From positions 23,346,646 to 23,410,645 of the forward strand of contig NC_088311.1 in the NCBI RefSeq assembly GCF_910592395.1: a DNA stretch of 64,000 bases, read 5' to 3'. The position numbers and the translations under genes are program-made. Positions 1 to 14,700 of the stretch are shown piece by piece. Within the stretch, counting starts at the first letter, position 1; each line of letters opens with the position of its first letter. Source of the DNA: Lineus longissimus. Lineage: Eukaryota > Nemertea > Pilidiophora > Heteronemertea > Lineidae. A model generated the notes under the pieces. The model was not told where the DNA came from and searched no databases. It was given only the letters and a program-made list of their open reading frames with translations.

Positions 1-3000
1 GGCCATTTCGAACTCGAGTACTGGAAATCTACTTTCAGCAAGCAAGATAAGACCACTTGAAATACTTAAAACACTTTCCCGAAAACCCCGGCCGTGTCTG
101 TTGCAATTCCCACCAACTCCATGTGCTCACAGCTTCGGCGATTCCCCATTTAAAGCTTGTTTCAACGGCAACAGCGCCATGGGTAAACTGCACTCAGTCT
201 GGCCCTCTTCACGGCAAAGGTAATTAGACTTGAATGGCAGAATAATGGAATAACTCTAGATATCAAACGCAAAAGCCATCTCCAAGGATGATTGATACTA
301 TATGTCAAGCATTTTGATATCCAATACAACCTAAGTGTTTATCAGCTACTCAGAAACTGATATTTTAGAGAATAGTTTCATAAATATGTCTTATTTCGCC
401 TACATAGTGTACTCTTTGGTATGAAACCGGTGACATGTTCATTATTAGTAAGCTTCAAAGAACAGAGATTCGCTAAACTATATGACGGTTAGGAGCACGG
501 TGATAAGACGTATGGCTATTGCAAATGGCTAAACCCCCCAAGTAAAATATTTTGTTTTGTCCCAAGCTGGTTTGCCCGGACACAGAGATGATTGATACTG
601 ATTGCCATAATTTACCATAATTCACGTGATGCATTGTGGTTATCCAGGGCCCAACATCCTCTTGAAAGCCAGATAGCTCAAACGCATTGTCCTCACCCAA
701 ACCTATTATGTTCTTATCGCAGAAAACCCCATTTGAGTTGTTGCTTCCTCCAGTTTCCGATGTCATACCTACTATTATGTGTTATCCGATCATGCGGATT
801 AACGACACAAATCACATTGTTCGTCCAAGAAGTACTCTTCTGATTCTTTTGTCATGCACTCGTATAGCTTGTTTATGCTAGAGTGTGGTAAGTAGAAAAG
901 GGGCATCAATTATGTCTAAGTTTATTTCATGTTGTTATTAGCATTTTGAAGAATGCAATTTGTGTTTATAATGTGGTGCGTGTGTTTATAACATCATGAT
1001 CTCAGTCAGGAAGTTAAGTAGAGGTTAATATACATGCACATTATTTCCTCAAATTACCAGGTAAACACCGGACTTTGCATTATCTATGGTACATACACGA
1101 CTCCTCCGACGCCGCGTGCAAATTTCCGCTTCTTTGGATAGAACACCTGTTCTGTTTGCCCTTGGCAATGGCGAAATAGCCCCGGAAATACGGGAGCAAG
1201 CACGTATATTAAATTTCGTTGTGCAAATATCAAGGATTGTGTGCATGAATTGACTTATCTTATGGCGCATTGTCTACAGAATTCTTTATAGACCACACCG
1301 AATATCGATGATAAAACAAGCTCAGCTAAGATCGCAAAGTCCTCTCTCGATACAATGCATATCGTATAAGTTAAGGTTTAGTTTACACAGAGTTCACGTT
1401 GTCATTCGTAACGTCTCACTCTAACAACAAGCACGATATTCCAAAGATCGGGTAACATAAGCTTCATGAGGTCACTTTTCATCCTCTTGTCATTTTTTCA
1501 AGCCCATGTCAATTAACGACCACGATATCACATCAGGGGAAATGGGCTAAATTTTGAAGTAAATGACATGATCTCATGGTAATTTGGCGGTAGATTTAAC
1601 AGTATCCAAACCATTCCCTTTTAATCGATATTGCGAGTTTAAGCCGTAATTCTTACCCTTCAACTCTCGATTGATCACAAGGACTTGACGAATGCCTGGG
1701 AATGTAACTGTGGCGTTTTTCATGAAACTTCAAATCGACAACTTCAGAAAAGAGACCGATGCCCCTTAAGTCGGAATAACATAAGCTTCATGTTGTCACT
1801 TGTCACGATCGATAATTGACATAGACTTTCGATATGAAGGGAATGACATAAAGGTAACAGGTGACATAGTGAATCTGATTTCTTGCCGCTCTTTGGAAAT
1901 TGCTCGTCCGTTCTTAAGTGGCACAAAGTGAACTTTATGTAAATCCCGAGTCCTTATAGGAACAGGAAAAAGTGAGGTTTTCATCTGAAAGATGAGATGC
2001 CCGGCATACCATGATTTTGACCCCTCCCTTCTACCCGTGACCTTGGACTGATAAAGCTACATGCCCGCCAGTACCATGAACGGTAAGTGTAAAAGCGGCA
2101 TTCTAAGACAGACAATAACGTAGTAGTCTTTGAGACTGAACAAAACTGACACAACCATCTATGAATGCCACTAGAGTTCTCGAAGTTCACAAACGTCTTA
2201 ACTAACTGAGAACTACCAGCACTTCTTCCACATCAATGTTTTTTCCTAGCGGTATCAAAGACGTTCTCTCGGGCACATGCTAAACGCATCGCTATGTTCA
2301 ACCTTCGCGAAGGGGTGTTCTTGGCCCCTTTACGAACACACCACGACTGCATTACAACGAATGAAAGCTGGTTGCTACGTTGAGCGATTGGCCTCTGGGG
2401 TTTGCGATCCATTACATTTCCTGTGACACATACACACCAAACGCTTGTAACTAGAGCACTCTTCTCCCTTCATATATCTTTAAATGAATACGGATGGCCA
2501 TTGAAAAAGGCATTTCGTCAATAATTGCTAGTGTTACACGGCGTAAAGATGGTAAATGGTGTTAGAAATGAAAACAGTGGAGGTGAGTATTTTTTTGTTT
2601 TAATGTTGTGCTTAGAATTTAATATCTCAACAAGTAGTTTTATCCATACCGGCTTGTTTTTACTGATATTGATCAAGCTGTGTTGGCTACTTCGTGTGTA
2701 CAGCGTGGACATGATGCGATCAGGTGAAATACATGTATCTACCGTAGGTCTACATGTATGATATTTACCTCGCAAGAAGAAAAAAAAATCTCATTGCCAA
2801 AGGTTGCTATTCGACAACTCAGGCCCTCAGATATTTGGTCAGAACACACTAAGTGGAGTGGTTTCAATTTCCGGCATTTCATTTTATGATGGAGATTTTA
2901 CACTAGCGTAAGAAATGGGTTGTCAGAGCCAACACACTGTAAATTTCCTTCGATACCCCAAATTGATAGGCTCGTCCTCCGAAGGAGCCTCAGCACAGAT

Positions 3001-3860
3001 TCTAAGTCTATACATAGCTGTGGATGACTTATTATGTATTACCTTCACCAACCCGATTTGAGGTGACTAACATATCGTTAGGGCAATCACAACGCTCTTA
3101 ATTGAGTTCTGGAGAAATTCCTTTCAATTACGTTGACGAGACGGAGGTGTCCACCTCTATTTACTCTGGCTGTTTTCCCAATATGGAGCGAGTGGCTCCC
3201 GAAGGGGTCCTACCAACAAGCTGAGGTTGGTCGTATCAGTGAATACTGGAGTTCGGCCATAGGAATGATCGACGAGTAATTTTTGGAGGGGTAGTCTACA
3301 GATCAGACACAAACATTTGAATATTTTACAAAGTGGACATCGTCTTGAGAATTTCTTGGTTATTTCTTGTTCTTCATATATTCACCTTTGACAATGATGA
3401 GAAGCGGAAGATAATGTTGGTAGCCAAGAGCTCCTCACATATGAAAACTGTCCTCCTTTCCATTTGGCGATGTTTGACTATTCGTCACTTAGCGAATACG
3501 GCTGTCGCATATGTATCTTTTGCAACGGCCCCAGTTTGTTCTGAATCCAGTAGATGTCTTCGCAATCAAAGTACGCGTTTTCAGGAATCATCTATTATCA
3601 TCAGGGTTATACTTGAAGTCTCATCCGATGCCAGAGTTCTCATTTGAACACAGAATTATTCTATTCGTACGCAATATCGTTCATCAAGCTTGTCGCATTC
3701 GAAGTTATTAAAAAAAAAAGAAAAGTATACGCTACCACCCCTTCTATATTTCCCTGAACAAAGCTTGATCACAGATTGTCTGAGACGTTTGATGTCAGAA
3801 CTAGCGTACTCAAGGGGGTTGTTCATGCTATATTGCCAAGGCTGCCAGCTTGTGTGCGTC

Positions 3861-3912
3861 TGACGGATTTCCTGCCCTGTGGGTCGGCGGTGAAAGGAGG
3901 AGACTTTAGGAT
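3861..3912 (+). repeat. Dispersed repeat shared with the GPCR-array spacers
   Basis: About 52 bp (GACGGATTTCCTG, then GTCGGCGGTGAAAGGAGGAG) is nearly identical to segments at 38402-38455, 40446-40500 and 42487-42540 inside the receptor-array spacers. Similarity fades outward, with related words up to about 3950. It is an old interspersed element of unknown class, seen directly by comparing the copies. Confidence 0.6.
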
Positions 3913-4708
3913 GGACATTCAAGGTCGGCAAGTCGACATGCATCAATTGAGGACCTGGCCCAGGATAGAGTTTGCCAGAGGAAGAGTGTATAGCCACATC
4001 GACTGATGACGATGATGACTTTCATAGGGCCGGGCTGCACGGTATGCCGACACACCAGCGAACAATGGTTAAATTTCAGAACCCCTTGTGAAGTCCTTGT
4101 TCGCCGACGTGTCCGTATCCAGTGTGGCTGTAACACGCCCTAGGTAGGGCTTCCCAGTCACATCATATTCATCCATCAATGGAGAATTTTCACTTGGTCA
4201 CTCTGTGGTGCCTACGGCGCTGTTCGCTTGTGGACTTGTGACCCTTGTGGCGTCGTGACCTCGTGACCAACAAAAGCATGCATATTCATTACAGACCCAG
4301 TCAAAAAGGGCACAAGTGCATGTACTAGATGAAATGTTGCACAGCCAATCACTGGCAGAACTCACAATAAGCGAAACGAAGGTTCGTTTTCTGTGTGGGG
4401 CGCACAAGGTTATAAGCGATCATGGGACAGGGAAAAAATGCCAAATTGCACAGATCAGTTTGGCAAAATCTTCACGTAACACATTCGCTTTGATCATACT
4501 GCCATATCAACTGGCTCTCCTCTCCAATGTTCCAAGTACATGAGTTTGGTACAAGAGTTAATGAAGGTACATGGTACATGAGTTAATGAGGGTAATCATA
4601 GTTGTCTTGTCACAATGGTGTGGACAGGTCATAGGCGCTGATACATGTAAGTGTACGTGAGTCGGCGTCTCTCTTACGGTTCACGGTGCCCGCAATACGC
4701 TATTTAAG

Positions 4709-4806
4709 GGAGTTTTCGCAATTCTCCGAAACGCCAACGCGAACGCCTGTCTCATTGTTGGGCCCAGAAGCTCGAAGAATGGGATAGGCGTTCGTGTTAG
4801 CGTTTC
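4709..4806 (+). repeat. Dispersed repeat with inverted ends, second copy near 53.5 kb
   Basis: The segment runs from GTTTTCGCAA through CGAAACGCCAACG to GGATAGGCGTTCG. Its two halves form an imperfect inverted repeat (4729-4749 against 4786-4806) around a loop of about 36 nt. A related copy lies in reverse orientation at about 53467-53556. The inverted ends suggest a small non-autonomous DNA element, but no target-site duplication is clear. Confidence 0.5.
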
Positions 4807-5479
4807 ATTGCTTTCTGACCAGGCCCCTGGCATTGGAGACAGATTGGAGGCGATTGCGAGTAGGTGAGGGGAAGGTTTAAGTTGATATCGTATGCGTTGA
4901 CCAGTTCATAAACACTAGCCACAAAACACAAGTGGTGAAAATCTACCCCAAACTGAATGCAATTGCGACAGCGCGAGGGGCAGCGTTCTGTTTTTTCACT
5001 CCGCGCTACGGGTAGGTTACTACAGGACGGAATTTGGTTTGATTAGCTGCCGAACCAAATCCTTTCTTTGCGTGGGTTGCAGGGCAGTGGGACGTAAAAT
5101 ACGAAGCCCTAACGCGTGCGTTGCCGAAATCGCTTGCAGTAGAAACCCACTCTACACCCCAATGCAAAATTCGCATGCGTTGTGACATCCATTCGAATCG
5201 TATCGGTGAAAACCAAGATGAATGTGCAGACACAAAAGGAAACTCTTGACGACGACAAGGAGGTAGATTCATGAGGGATCTTGTTATTATAACATCCGGT
5301 CTGCCCGGCGCAACAGCAACATCGTAGATCGTTCTTTCCAATCAATTCTCACCATACAGTGTTTTCCCATTTATTATACCTCAGTTACGGATGGTTATCG
5401 GAATTGCGGAGTCGCGTTGAAGTGGCGAGGGTGGCGGCACACTACCGTGCTATCATTAGTTGATCAAGGGCGGTACGGC

Positions 5480-5798
5480 ATGGTAGTCAACATGGATTTA
5501 GATATCGTCGTACAAAAACTTTGGCCGCAGTTTGCAAACAAAACAGGATTAAGTAAAAATGGATCATATACTCTTGTCCAAGATGATAGAAACATGGAGA
5601 AGCTTTTGGAGGAGTTTAGGAAAGGCTTGCTGATTTATAAGACACCTAGTTCTCAGGTTTTGATGAGTTTGTACATTCCGATTTTTCTCGTTGCCTTCTT
5701 TGGGAACCTTACAATTCTATTTGTGGTTTTGCCAAACAAACACATGAGGAATGTTACGAATTGGTTCCTGGTAAATTTAGCAGTAGCAGATCTATTAG
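5480..5798 (+). CDS. Host GPCR exon 1: N-terminus, TM1, start of TM2
   Basis: Residues 1-106 end in NLAVADLL plus the first base of a codon, followed by the strong donor GTAAGT (phase 1). TM1 spans about residues 62-84 (IPIFLVAFFGNLTILFVV) and ICL1 follows. Reading past 5798 soon reaches a stop, so the donor is required to complete the receptor. Confidence 0.9.
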
Positions 5799-8700
5799 GT
5801 AAGTGCTTTTCATAACTTTTTTAACGGTGACTTATCGAAATAGATGAAAATATTCTTTATGTGTAGCTGATTTTCTTTGTTCCCTACCATAATATTAGAA
5901 CGAAAAAATATCGACCATTTTAAAGGTTCTTTTGCGCAAATCCAAGCGACCTGCGATTCCGCGTTTGCGGGACGCTCAAAGGATAATCATAGAGTTGGCG
6001 CATCGATATTCCGCCCGTTTCTTCCGCGCGCAGTTTCAAGACCTTACTCAAGACATTCCTCTTTAAACAACACTTTAAAGTTTGACTATTCGTTTAGTAG
6101 TGATAATGTGACTTTTGAGCAAGTGCTTTTAAACATTGGTCAATTTGCAGTGAAAAGGGTGCTACATCAAGTATTATTTATCATCATTATCATCATAACA
6201 TGTAGATCATTTTAGGAGGTAGAAATCTCGAAAGGGGATTGGTTTTCCATCTATTTCAGCCGCGTTCAATCATGCACCACGCTCAATATACTAGTAAATG
6301 ACATGGAACACGCGGTAACATAGGTTTAATTATTCATACCAATCACATCATTGTCAGAATGTCTTCTTCTAAAATTCATAGAACTTTACAGTATGTTGAC
6401 ACGGCGCCGAACAATTTTCTCATAGTAATGAACCCTTTGGGAAGCCATAAATTGTCCGTGTAGAAGAAGAAGACGTGCCTTGGTAAAAGCGTCCACTCCC
6501 ATTGTATTCTGTCGAAATATGGCACTATGGTTCTAGAGAGGTAATGGCCATCAATGGCTCGGAGAAGAAAGAGCACGAGACCCTCGTTCCCCGGACAATC
6601 TATCATGGTGCATTTAGGACATTCAAAATTCTGCAGCGGCGTGCTGCATACCGTGTAGCTCAACAAAAAAATATCTTGTTTCAGTCATCAATTCAAAAAC
6701 GCGTTTTCGTGAATCACGTACAGCGCGAGTTAAACAGCAGCAATTCTTGTTTCATCCACTCCAATCAAAGTTCTAACCACAGCGATACATAATTAAGTAC
6801 TAGTAGTTAGCTAGACGCGGAATTTTCTTCAACGTGTTCTCTGTTAATAAGCTGTGAAGTTTCCCAGCTAATACTAGAATATGGATGTGATTTCTCGAAA
6901 GCCTGCGGGACTTTTAACAACATAAAAAATGTAAAGGAAGCAAATTGCATAGGTAATGCATAGAGCTGGCTTTTACTTCTCGGGGAGTCCGAGTCGTATA
7001 TTTTGTTTGCTAATTCTTCCTTCATGTGTTATCAGATAATTGTCCGCTCTCATCAAACCTGTCGTTTTAGCACTCTTAAGTTATAAAAATTATCTTGTTC
7101 TATAAGGTGCCCGTAATAACTCTCTTATTATGCTGTCAAATGTAATTGATTCTTACGACAAAAAGGCACTATTTCACCTATATCTAATTATGGATTAGTT
7201 CGAGATACATTGTATGAGAACAGTCCACAATTTGATTACTTTAGCTTGTATTTGTATTTGTTTTTCACTGTGTAAATAATAAATCATTTTCTTTTCTCAC
7301 TTAAGTAATCAAGAGATTCTATTTTCCGCGTGAAATCAACATGCTGATTTGATCATCAGTTGATTAGTATTGCCACTTGGCGTGATTGTCGTTAATTTGG
7401 CGAGGTTTACTGCTTTTGTATTGATTTTCGAAGTAAATCAGAAAGGCTGTCTTACATGTAATTGGTTTGATGATGTAAGTTGACCGATGCCTTTTTAAGT
7501 AAACGTAAACCCACCATAAGTATATGCCACTCTAGCTACAACCATTGGCTTCAAAATGGCAAAAAGGGTATCAAATTGGTGACCTCTTATATGCCTGCTT
7601 CACACGGTAGCACGTGATAGTTAATCCTACCGCGGCCATGCCATGCAGGTGAGAAGTAACAGACTCTAGTTACCGTCATGCCGACACGGCTCCAAAGAAC
7701 AAATCGGGCGAATTGATTTGCGACAAAAAAAATACTTATAACGCCTCATATATTTGCCTGAAAATAGTGAAAGACTTGCAGTAGACTGCGCCCATCATAT
7801 ACAACCTGCCTCGTCGAGACATGGCAACGAAGCAAATAATTCGCCCCGGTGCATATCGAAATTGCCAGCAAAAAAATTGCGAGGCACTCAATATTGGTAA
7901 TGATGAAGATCAGAGCTGCTTGAGCGATTGACCAGATTGGTCGATAACACATAAACGGGCATATCAGTGGAATAGCGGTCACTTGTTACAGCGCAAGGTG
8001 TCGATGTTCACTTGAGAAAGAAACGCAGTTGGACTGACAGATCTACTTGAGAAGAGAGATGAGATTTTGACACGCGGAAAACACAAGGCGTTGTAGTTGT
8101 AACTGGATTGGGTGATTGAACAGAAAAGAAAAAAGAGACTATTGAATTTACGGCTTTCTTAGAGAGATACGCCCAAAAAATCTCCATCACGTAGTATATG
8201 AGCCGAGTCGGGCAATATTGGAGTAAATCCTCCTTATTTCACGGATGCAACCTGGGGTTGCACGTTTTGAATTTCAGAACTGTCATCTTCAGAGGACAAT
8301 TCTAATAAGGAGCGTCGAGACCTGTCAAAGGATAATTAGCATAATCTAGCACATGATTCCAATGTCATTTGCTTATAAGTCATTTAAAGATGAATTAAAA
8401 TTGTAACTCTCCTCAAATGCACAAAAGTACATGTACTTTGAAGCTGTGAATAAAATTAACCAGATGACGCAAATGTATTGCAAATCATCACGTGTACTCT
8501 ACGTGGTCATGGACATGGTCACGTACTTTTCATAAAATGCCAATTAATGAAACCAAAACCGAAAAGTAGCTGCATAATGATTGGTCACGTAGTACATTAT
8601 ATGGAAAGCAATCACGAATGCGATGAAATATGGCCTGAGAACATCACCTTATATTGCATTTTTAGGGTCTCGTACCACGCACTTTGGGTTCTTCATCTTT

Positions 8701-11700
8701 TGACAGAACTCAATGTGATATCGTGGATGAATGGCAACGTTTGTAACCTTGAATGAGGAATTTGATCGTGGCAAATGTATCTGCGTCTGATCTGACTTGG
8801 TAATATTATCAAGTTTCCAAGTATGTTTGTAGTTGGTAGGCTTCTTCAGTTTAAAGTGACATCTTCTCACCTTCATCAGTCCGTTTTGTTAATGAAAGTC
8901 AATGCATTGTAGTACAGTTAACAATAATTTCGCATGGAGTAAAGTCTTCTGGACCAGTAAGTTTGTGTTCAGACAAGTGCAATATTCAATGCAAACATTC
9001 AAGGGATTGTTTGGCGTAAAATCAAGTACATAAACCTAATATTGCCCTGTATCAGTATTCATGGCTACATAGTTGAAGTGCACTTTGTGTTTGATATACG
9101 TCAGAATATATGAGTAAATATTAACAATGATATGTACATTAGGGTGTTTAACTTACTTAACGTTTTTCTGTACTCCAGTGCCAGTAAACACCAGACTTTC
9201 AGAATAATTGGATGAAAGTGGTCTCCTTGCAACAAGTTATTCATTATGGTGCCTTTATAATATGTAGTTTTTAACTAGTACAAAGCACCACAAAATCACA
9301 TCATCTAATGCTTTCTGACAATGTGTTTTAAAATTTAGTTCAAATATATCTACGTCATACTTCAATATAGGGTTCAGTTGAAAGTCGTAGATAAAATTTT
9401 CTTGCCACGGAGAAATCGCTATCCTTTGAGCTGCAAGAATAATAGCGCAGACGATTTTTTAAGCAAGTTACTGTCAATCTGATAAAGCTAACAATTGATC
9501 CAAGTGCAAGTCGCCTATTTCTGGTTTGGTCGTTGTGAAGACCATGAAACATCCAATTTGACTAATGTATGTAGATAACGGACTTGAATTGAACAATGAA
9601 AACAATGTAAGGGAACTATAATGGACAAAGTTATACCAGTGATGCCGCGGAAAGGTTACTGATAGAAGAAGACACCTACACGTTATATCACTAATTTCTT
9701 TTTCATCATTTCTTTCACCTTCCTTGAGATAAAATCATTTAATACAAACCTAGCTCCTGAACTGTTCTATTGTGTTCAAACAAATATCATTCACGCGTGA
9801 GGCTAATCCTCTTTTTTTCTTTAGCGCCGGGCAAGGAAAATTCTTAAGATACAAACTGAACGGCGAATCCCAAGGGTCGGCAATCTTGATAAGAACGACC
9901 CTCATGAAACACGATTCGTAGGGGTCCTTATGCATAGCCAGCATGGGCAAATGAACATAACGTGCTATTACAAGGTGGACAAGTGGCGTTGTGGTGCAGT
10001 GGAACATGTCTACTCCATGACATCAGGTTTGATTCCTGCGGTCAGTCCCGGTTTACGCATTTGACAGCATTAGTTTCCTGTGTGTGCCGATCGTCGGAAA
10101 TTATCTCCTCACAAAGTGATGCACGAATTTGACAGATTTATTTTGTGTTTCGAGGTAGTCTAAAGTGATACGATTCGCACAGATCACAATTGACAATGAG
10201 ATAAAAACGCACTTTATCTAAAGGATCGCACAACGAATGATTGTCAGATCTTTTCACGGCATATTGGAGAATCGAATTCGATTGTAATTTGTTATTTTCT
10301 CACCTAGTTTCATTCGATTGATAAGAAATTGTCATTAGCCGACAGCGTCAATGGTAAGTGAGACGTACTGAGTGCGAGCTTTTAATCAGTAGATGTATTG
10401 AAGAAGAACATAATATGGATACTGAAATTGTCGCTGCTGCAGGCAACCCCGTTTAACTGCAGGTTCTTGTACGTCAGTCTGTATCCGATAAACGGAGAAT
10501 TATCAGTCAGCAATTTCACCATTTTAAGTTAATCCGCAGATGAAATTCGATCGTATAATAATATGCAAATGCAGATAAAAAGAACTAGATGTAGGACCAG
10601 AGACACAGATTTGGGTTCAGCAGTTTCCGTGGTTTGGAAGACGACACTAATAAGCCTTTTATGGTCACTACCAAACAATTCTTATCAGCAATGGCAAATG
10701 TGCGAAATCGACAACCCATTAGTTAAACAAGCTCCAACGCAAGGACAAGACCCGGACACCTTCGCCAGAGGACAAATGTTTCTACGACACCGACTTGTCC
10801 TGATTGTACTTTATAATGCGATCAATGCTATTCTCATCTGTCATTGTATTGAACATTGTGACATCCTGCGGAGAAAACCTGTCAACATCTCATGCTTCAA
10901 GCAGTGTTTTCACTCAATGATTAAACAAGGTATTGATTGTTCCGCCAGAAAGAAATGTATACCATGAAGGTATCACTACACATTTTAAGTTAAGATTGTG
11001 AAGTAAATGATTAAACCAACATTGACCTCATCGTTTTAGTATCAAAATAAAGAAATTCCTGATAATTACGTTACTCTTAAAGTCGAGTGTGCATGGCAGC
11101 TGCAAAGCGCACAAGACATCGGCCAAAATAATTTTGGTCAGTCATAACATAATGAGCTGGAGTGGTTTCTACGTTCGAAATACTTACACTCGTGGTGCTA
11201 GTTAATATTTTTTTAACTTGTCGACGTCCGGCCCTTGATTGAGGGTCCGATACCTTTACCAGTTCTTCTGCACCACACTCCACCAGAAACGCATCATGTT
11301 AACGATAGCACTCCACCCATAATCTCAGAGCCAGTTCACTGCCCAGATCGATTTCTTAAGGTAATCGAAGTATCAATATCAAGATTAGCCGGAAATTGCC
11401 TTTTGACACATGTGGTCAGTGAAGAAATTAGTACGTTGGGCGTCATGCTAGATAATTTAGTCAGGTGGTTTTGAGTGTTATATGCACCTTGGCACATGAG
11501 GAGGCTCCAAGATCGCGAAGCCCTTTAACGATAGCTATGAGAACTGCCTGTGATTGAGGTGTTGATTAGACTTATTTGGGTAAGATGTTGAAATTAGGAC
11601 GGCAGCCTGATTTCCGGGTCGAGGCACATGTATTTCTCCGTGTGACGGTGTCCCTCCGGGTCTGATTATTCTAAACACGTTTTTGTTTATTACTAAATGT

Positions 11701-14700
11701 TTCCCTCGTAGTCTGTCGATTTTCACCAAAATCGAATGTAGAAAATTGGCTCAGTTTTTCAATCTTAACACGTTTCTATCAAAGTAATCTTATCAAAGAT
11801 CAAAACCACCTCGGCTGCTTACATGTAACGACAGTGTTGCCGCTCAGGTTTATTGAATACCGAAAAAGCAATAAATGTCACCATGAATCGGCCATTTCAG
11901 CTGTTTATGTTCCTGTAATTCAAGAGACCCCTGCATTTTCTTGTTCCGTAAGAATGGATTTCATGTTATGATAAAATTGAAAATTTATTGCTTCCTCGTC
12001 AGCATTTGATGAACCCATAATATGATGGGTTTTGCCAGGTTACTGGGTATGTCTGATTTTAAATGAGGCACTTGCCGTCTCGTGATGCTTGTGACATATT
12101 TATCCAACGCAATGCAATCAGGTGGTAAAATCTCAGTCAAAGTGAACAAAGAACTCGAGAAATTCGGCCACAAATGATATTTTTAGTAGACAGAATTCTT
12201 TTGAAATTGTATATGTATGCGGGAGAGAGTAGTGCGTTGACAGTTAGTGCTTGTGAATCTTAAGGCGTTAACTCGCATCGCATTCACACATACCGTTATA
12301 TCCAGGCGATGTTCAGGGGGTAATTCATATATTCAATACATTCTTTCCTTTTTTAAATTTCACAAACCATTTTTTTGAAGATTATACATGTATATCACGT
12401 TTTATTAACAGCGGCTATACGGTCATATAAAAAGGAATAAGTTCAGAATATGACAAGAACATTTTTGCAACGATAGTATTAATTGGCGGAATACCTTTAA
12501 GATATCACCCAAATGATTAGGCGATCTTTCGAAGAAGTGCGCTAAGGGGTTTGTACCTCTGAGCCGTGTCTGTCGAGATTTACAATGACGCTGATAAGGA
12601 ACTTGGGAAGATATAAAAACACCTGACGCCTTCCCTTCGGATGGCCTCAGAAATGGCATGGATGTAGTTCAGTGTGGAGGCGAACCAATTTCTGATAATA
12701 AACATATACTCGCATCTGTAAAACTCCAGCAATCCGATTTTAATCGAAACCAAATTAATACTTCTACGAGGCAAATATTGGTTGCAGCTAATCAAATGTT
12801 CGGCGTGAGTCCATTTCATTAGAGAAGGCAATTAGGCATGTGTATTGATAGCAGTAATATGAAACTCTCCAATGGAGAAGTGTCAAAGTTGCACTGACGA
12901 GAGGCAATTAAATAACATGTAAAATACAATAAAAATGTCTGGTCGTCGCTAGTAGAAGTCAATTCAGCGTTGTATGACTTCGCATTTCTACAGATCGTAA
13001 AATTGATTTCAGAATGCACCAAATGGCCTTGTCGTTGCTGGGGTTGACCAGAGGTTCCCCCGAAAAAAGTCCTGTGATGGCGGGTGACTGCAGACGTAAG
13101 CACCAATCATGATTGAACATACCGACGAGAGGTGATCCCAGAATTCTGCTTAAGAAACGCCTTGATGCTAGACTCCCCATTGGTCACCCATAGTTGACAA
13201 GCAAATTTCTCGGTACAACTTCGCCATTTTACATTATAGTCGTAAAAGTGCGCCACGGTAACCTTGAGAATGGCTTATAAATGACCTGCCGGGCTGCTGG
13301 CCGGTAGTCTATGCAAAACCGCCATTAGCCACGGTAATATTAACCGCGGTATAAATCAGCGGGACTTTAATTAGCTGATTTCATATATCATACAGCCATA
13401 ACAGTAGCCCAAGGGAGGAAGGGTTAGAAATAGATATGAGAGCCAATTGGCAGCTGGAAGTTCAGTTATTACTGGCTTTGATATCATAGCTGATATTCTC
13501 TCGTTCGCCTGTTGGCTATCATGGGAACTGAGCACGCCATGACTTTTGAGCTAATCAAAGAACGCCAGTCATCGTGAAACGATTTGGAAGTGTCTTTAGC
13601 GTAACAACATATCTTGTCGCGATTATGCTACTGCGTGGATATCGTACCACCGACCGATTCAACATAAACTATATTTAATAAACCATTGTTGAGTACTTAT
13701 GTCTTATCATCCGTTATTTATGACACATGTACCATCAGATTAGTCATTGCATTTCAAGTTGAATCTCGTGTATAATTCATTGCAGGCTGGTATAAGGTCA
13801 ACATCTATGATTTAAGAAGACCTGTATGAAAAGTCGGATGTAATGACTAGCCCAACATGATATAAAATATAACGGCAAACACGTCAATGCACTTAATCCG
13901 AAGATCTCTGAAGAGGAAATTGACGATAGCATGCACTTACTGTCATATAATGTGCCTTTCAATGAACCAAATGGTTCATAACACGTTTTCTTGAATTTTT
14001 TTAGGTAAGTCCATTTATTTCATATTTTGATCCTACTATCTAGCAACACGGCCAAACCGTAATCCTTACAACTCCTATAGTAAAAGCTAAAAGATGCCTT
14101 TTACACTTAATTTCGCCCTGATGCATGGATCGACGTCCCCTGGAGAGTTAGTCGTCCAACTGACCGAGAACCTCATCTTAATCTTGTGAATGTGTATTCA
14201 AGGCAGGCCTTCCAACTATACCACGTTGCCTCCAAGGATTGTGCCTGGTCCACCTTTGTAGAAGGTGGCTGGGAAGAGTACCAAAAGCGGCTAAAAGTGC
14301 GCTCACTTGGTAAATTGATTCAAATAACCATCCGGTAGCTTGGAAAATACGACGCATTCCCAACCCCTCACCTTGAATTAGGTGCAGCTCTGAATTCACG
14401 GTGAGATAGATTCATGTTTGGTGAACATCAAAGCTGTTATGAGACAAGAGTGTACCACTTGGTCGGAATTTACGACACGATAGACCTTGCTTAACCAACC
14501 AACGCCAATTCGACCCCTTGATCTGAATTCCACAAAGTTATTTCAATGCCCAAGGTCATGCAACCAAACTTTCCCACACCGACCCGGTCGATTTTACCGC
14601 TAATACAAATAATGTCTCATGTTGAGCTGCGCAGGACTTCAAAGATGTATTAAATTAGCTGCCATTGATCTCTGATACTTTGTGAGGAATGTGCGTTTCT

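Larger units (their letters stand above)
1..5479. other. Gene-poor 5' flank
   Basis: Both strands contain only short open frames with no recognisable domain or membrane pattern, and none joins to a neighbour through convincing splice sites. Two dispersed-repeat fragments, at 3861-3912 and 4709-4806, are listed separately. The promoter and any 5' UTR exons of the receptor gene that starts at 5480 probably lie here, but I cannot place them. Confidence 0.5.

Noticed and set aside
5006-5341. 111-codon minus-strand open frame just upstream of the host receptor
   Set aside because: No domain and no partner exon; probably chance in a slightly GC-richer stretch.
10563-10967. 134-codon plus-strand open frame with a hydrophobic stretch
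   Set aside because: No recognisable family, ordinary AT-rich context, no splice or neighbour support; length is possible by chance in 64 kb.
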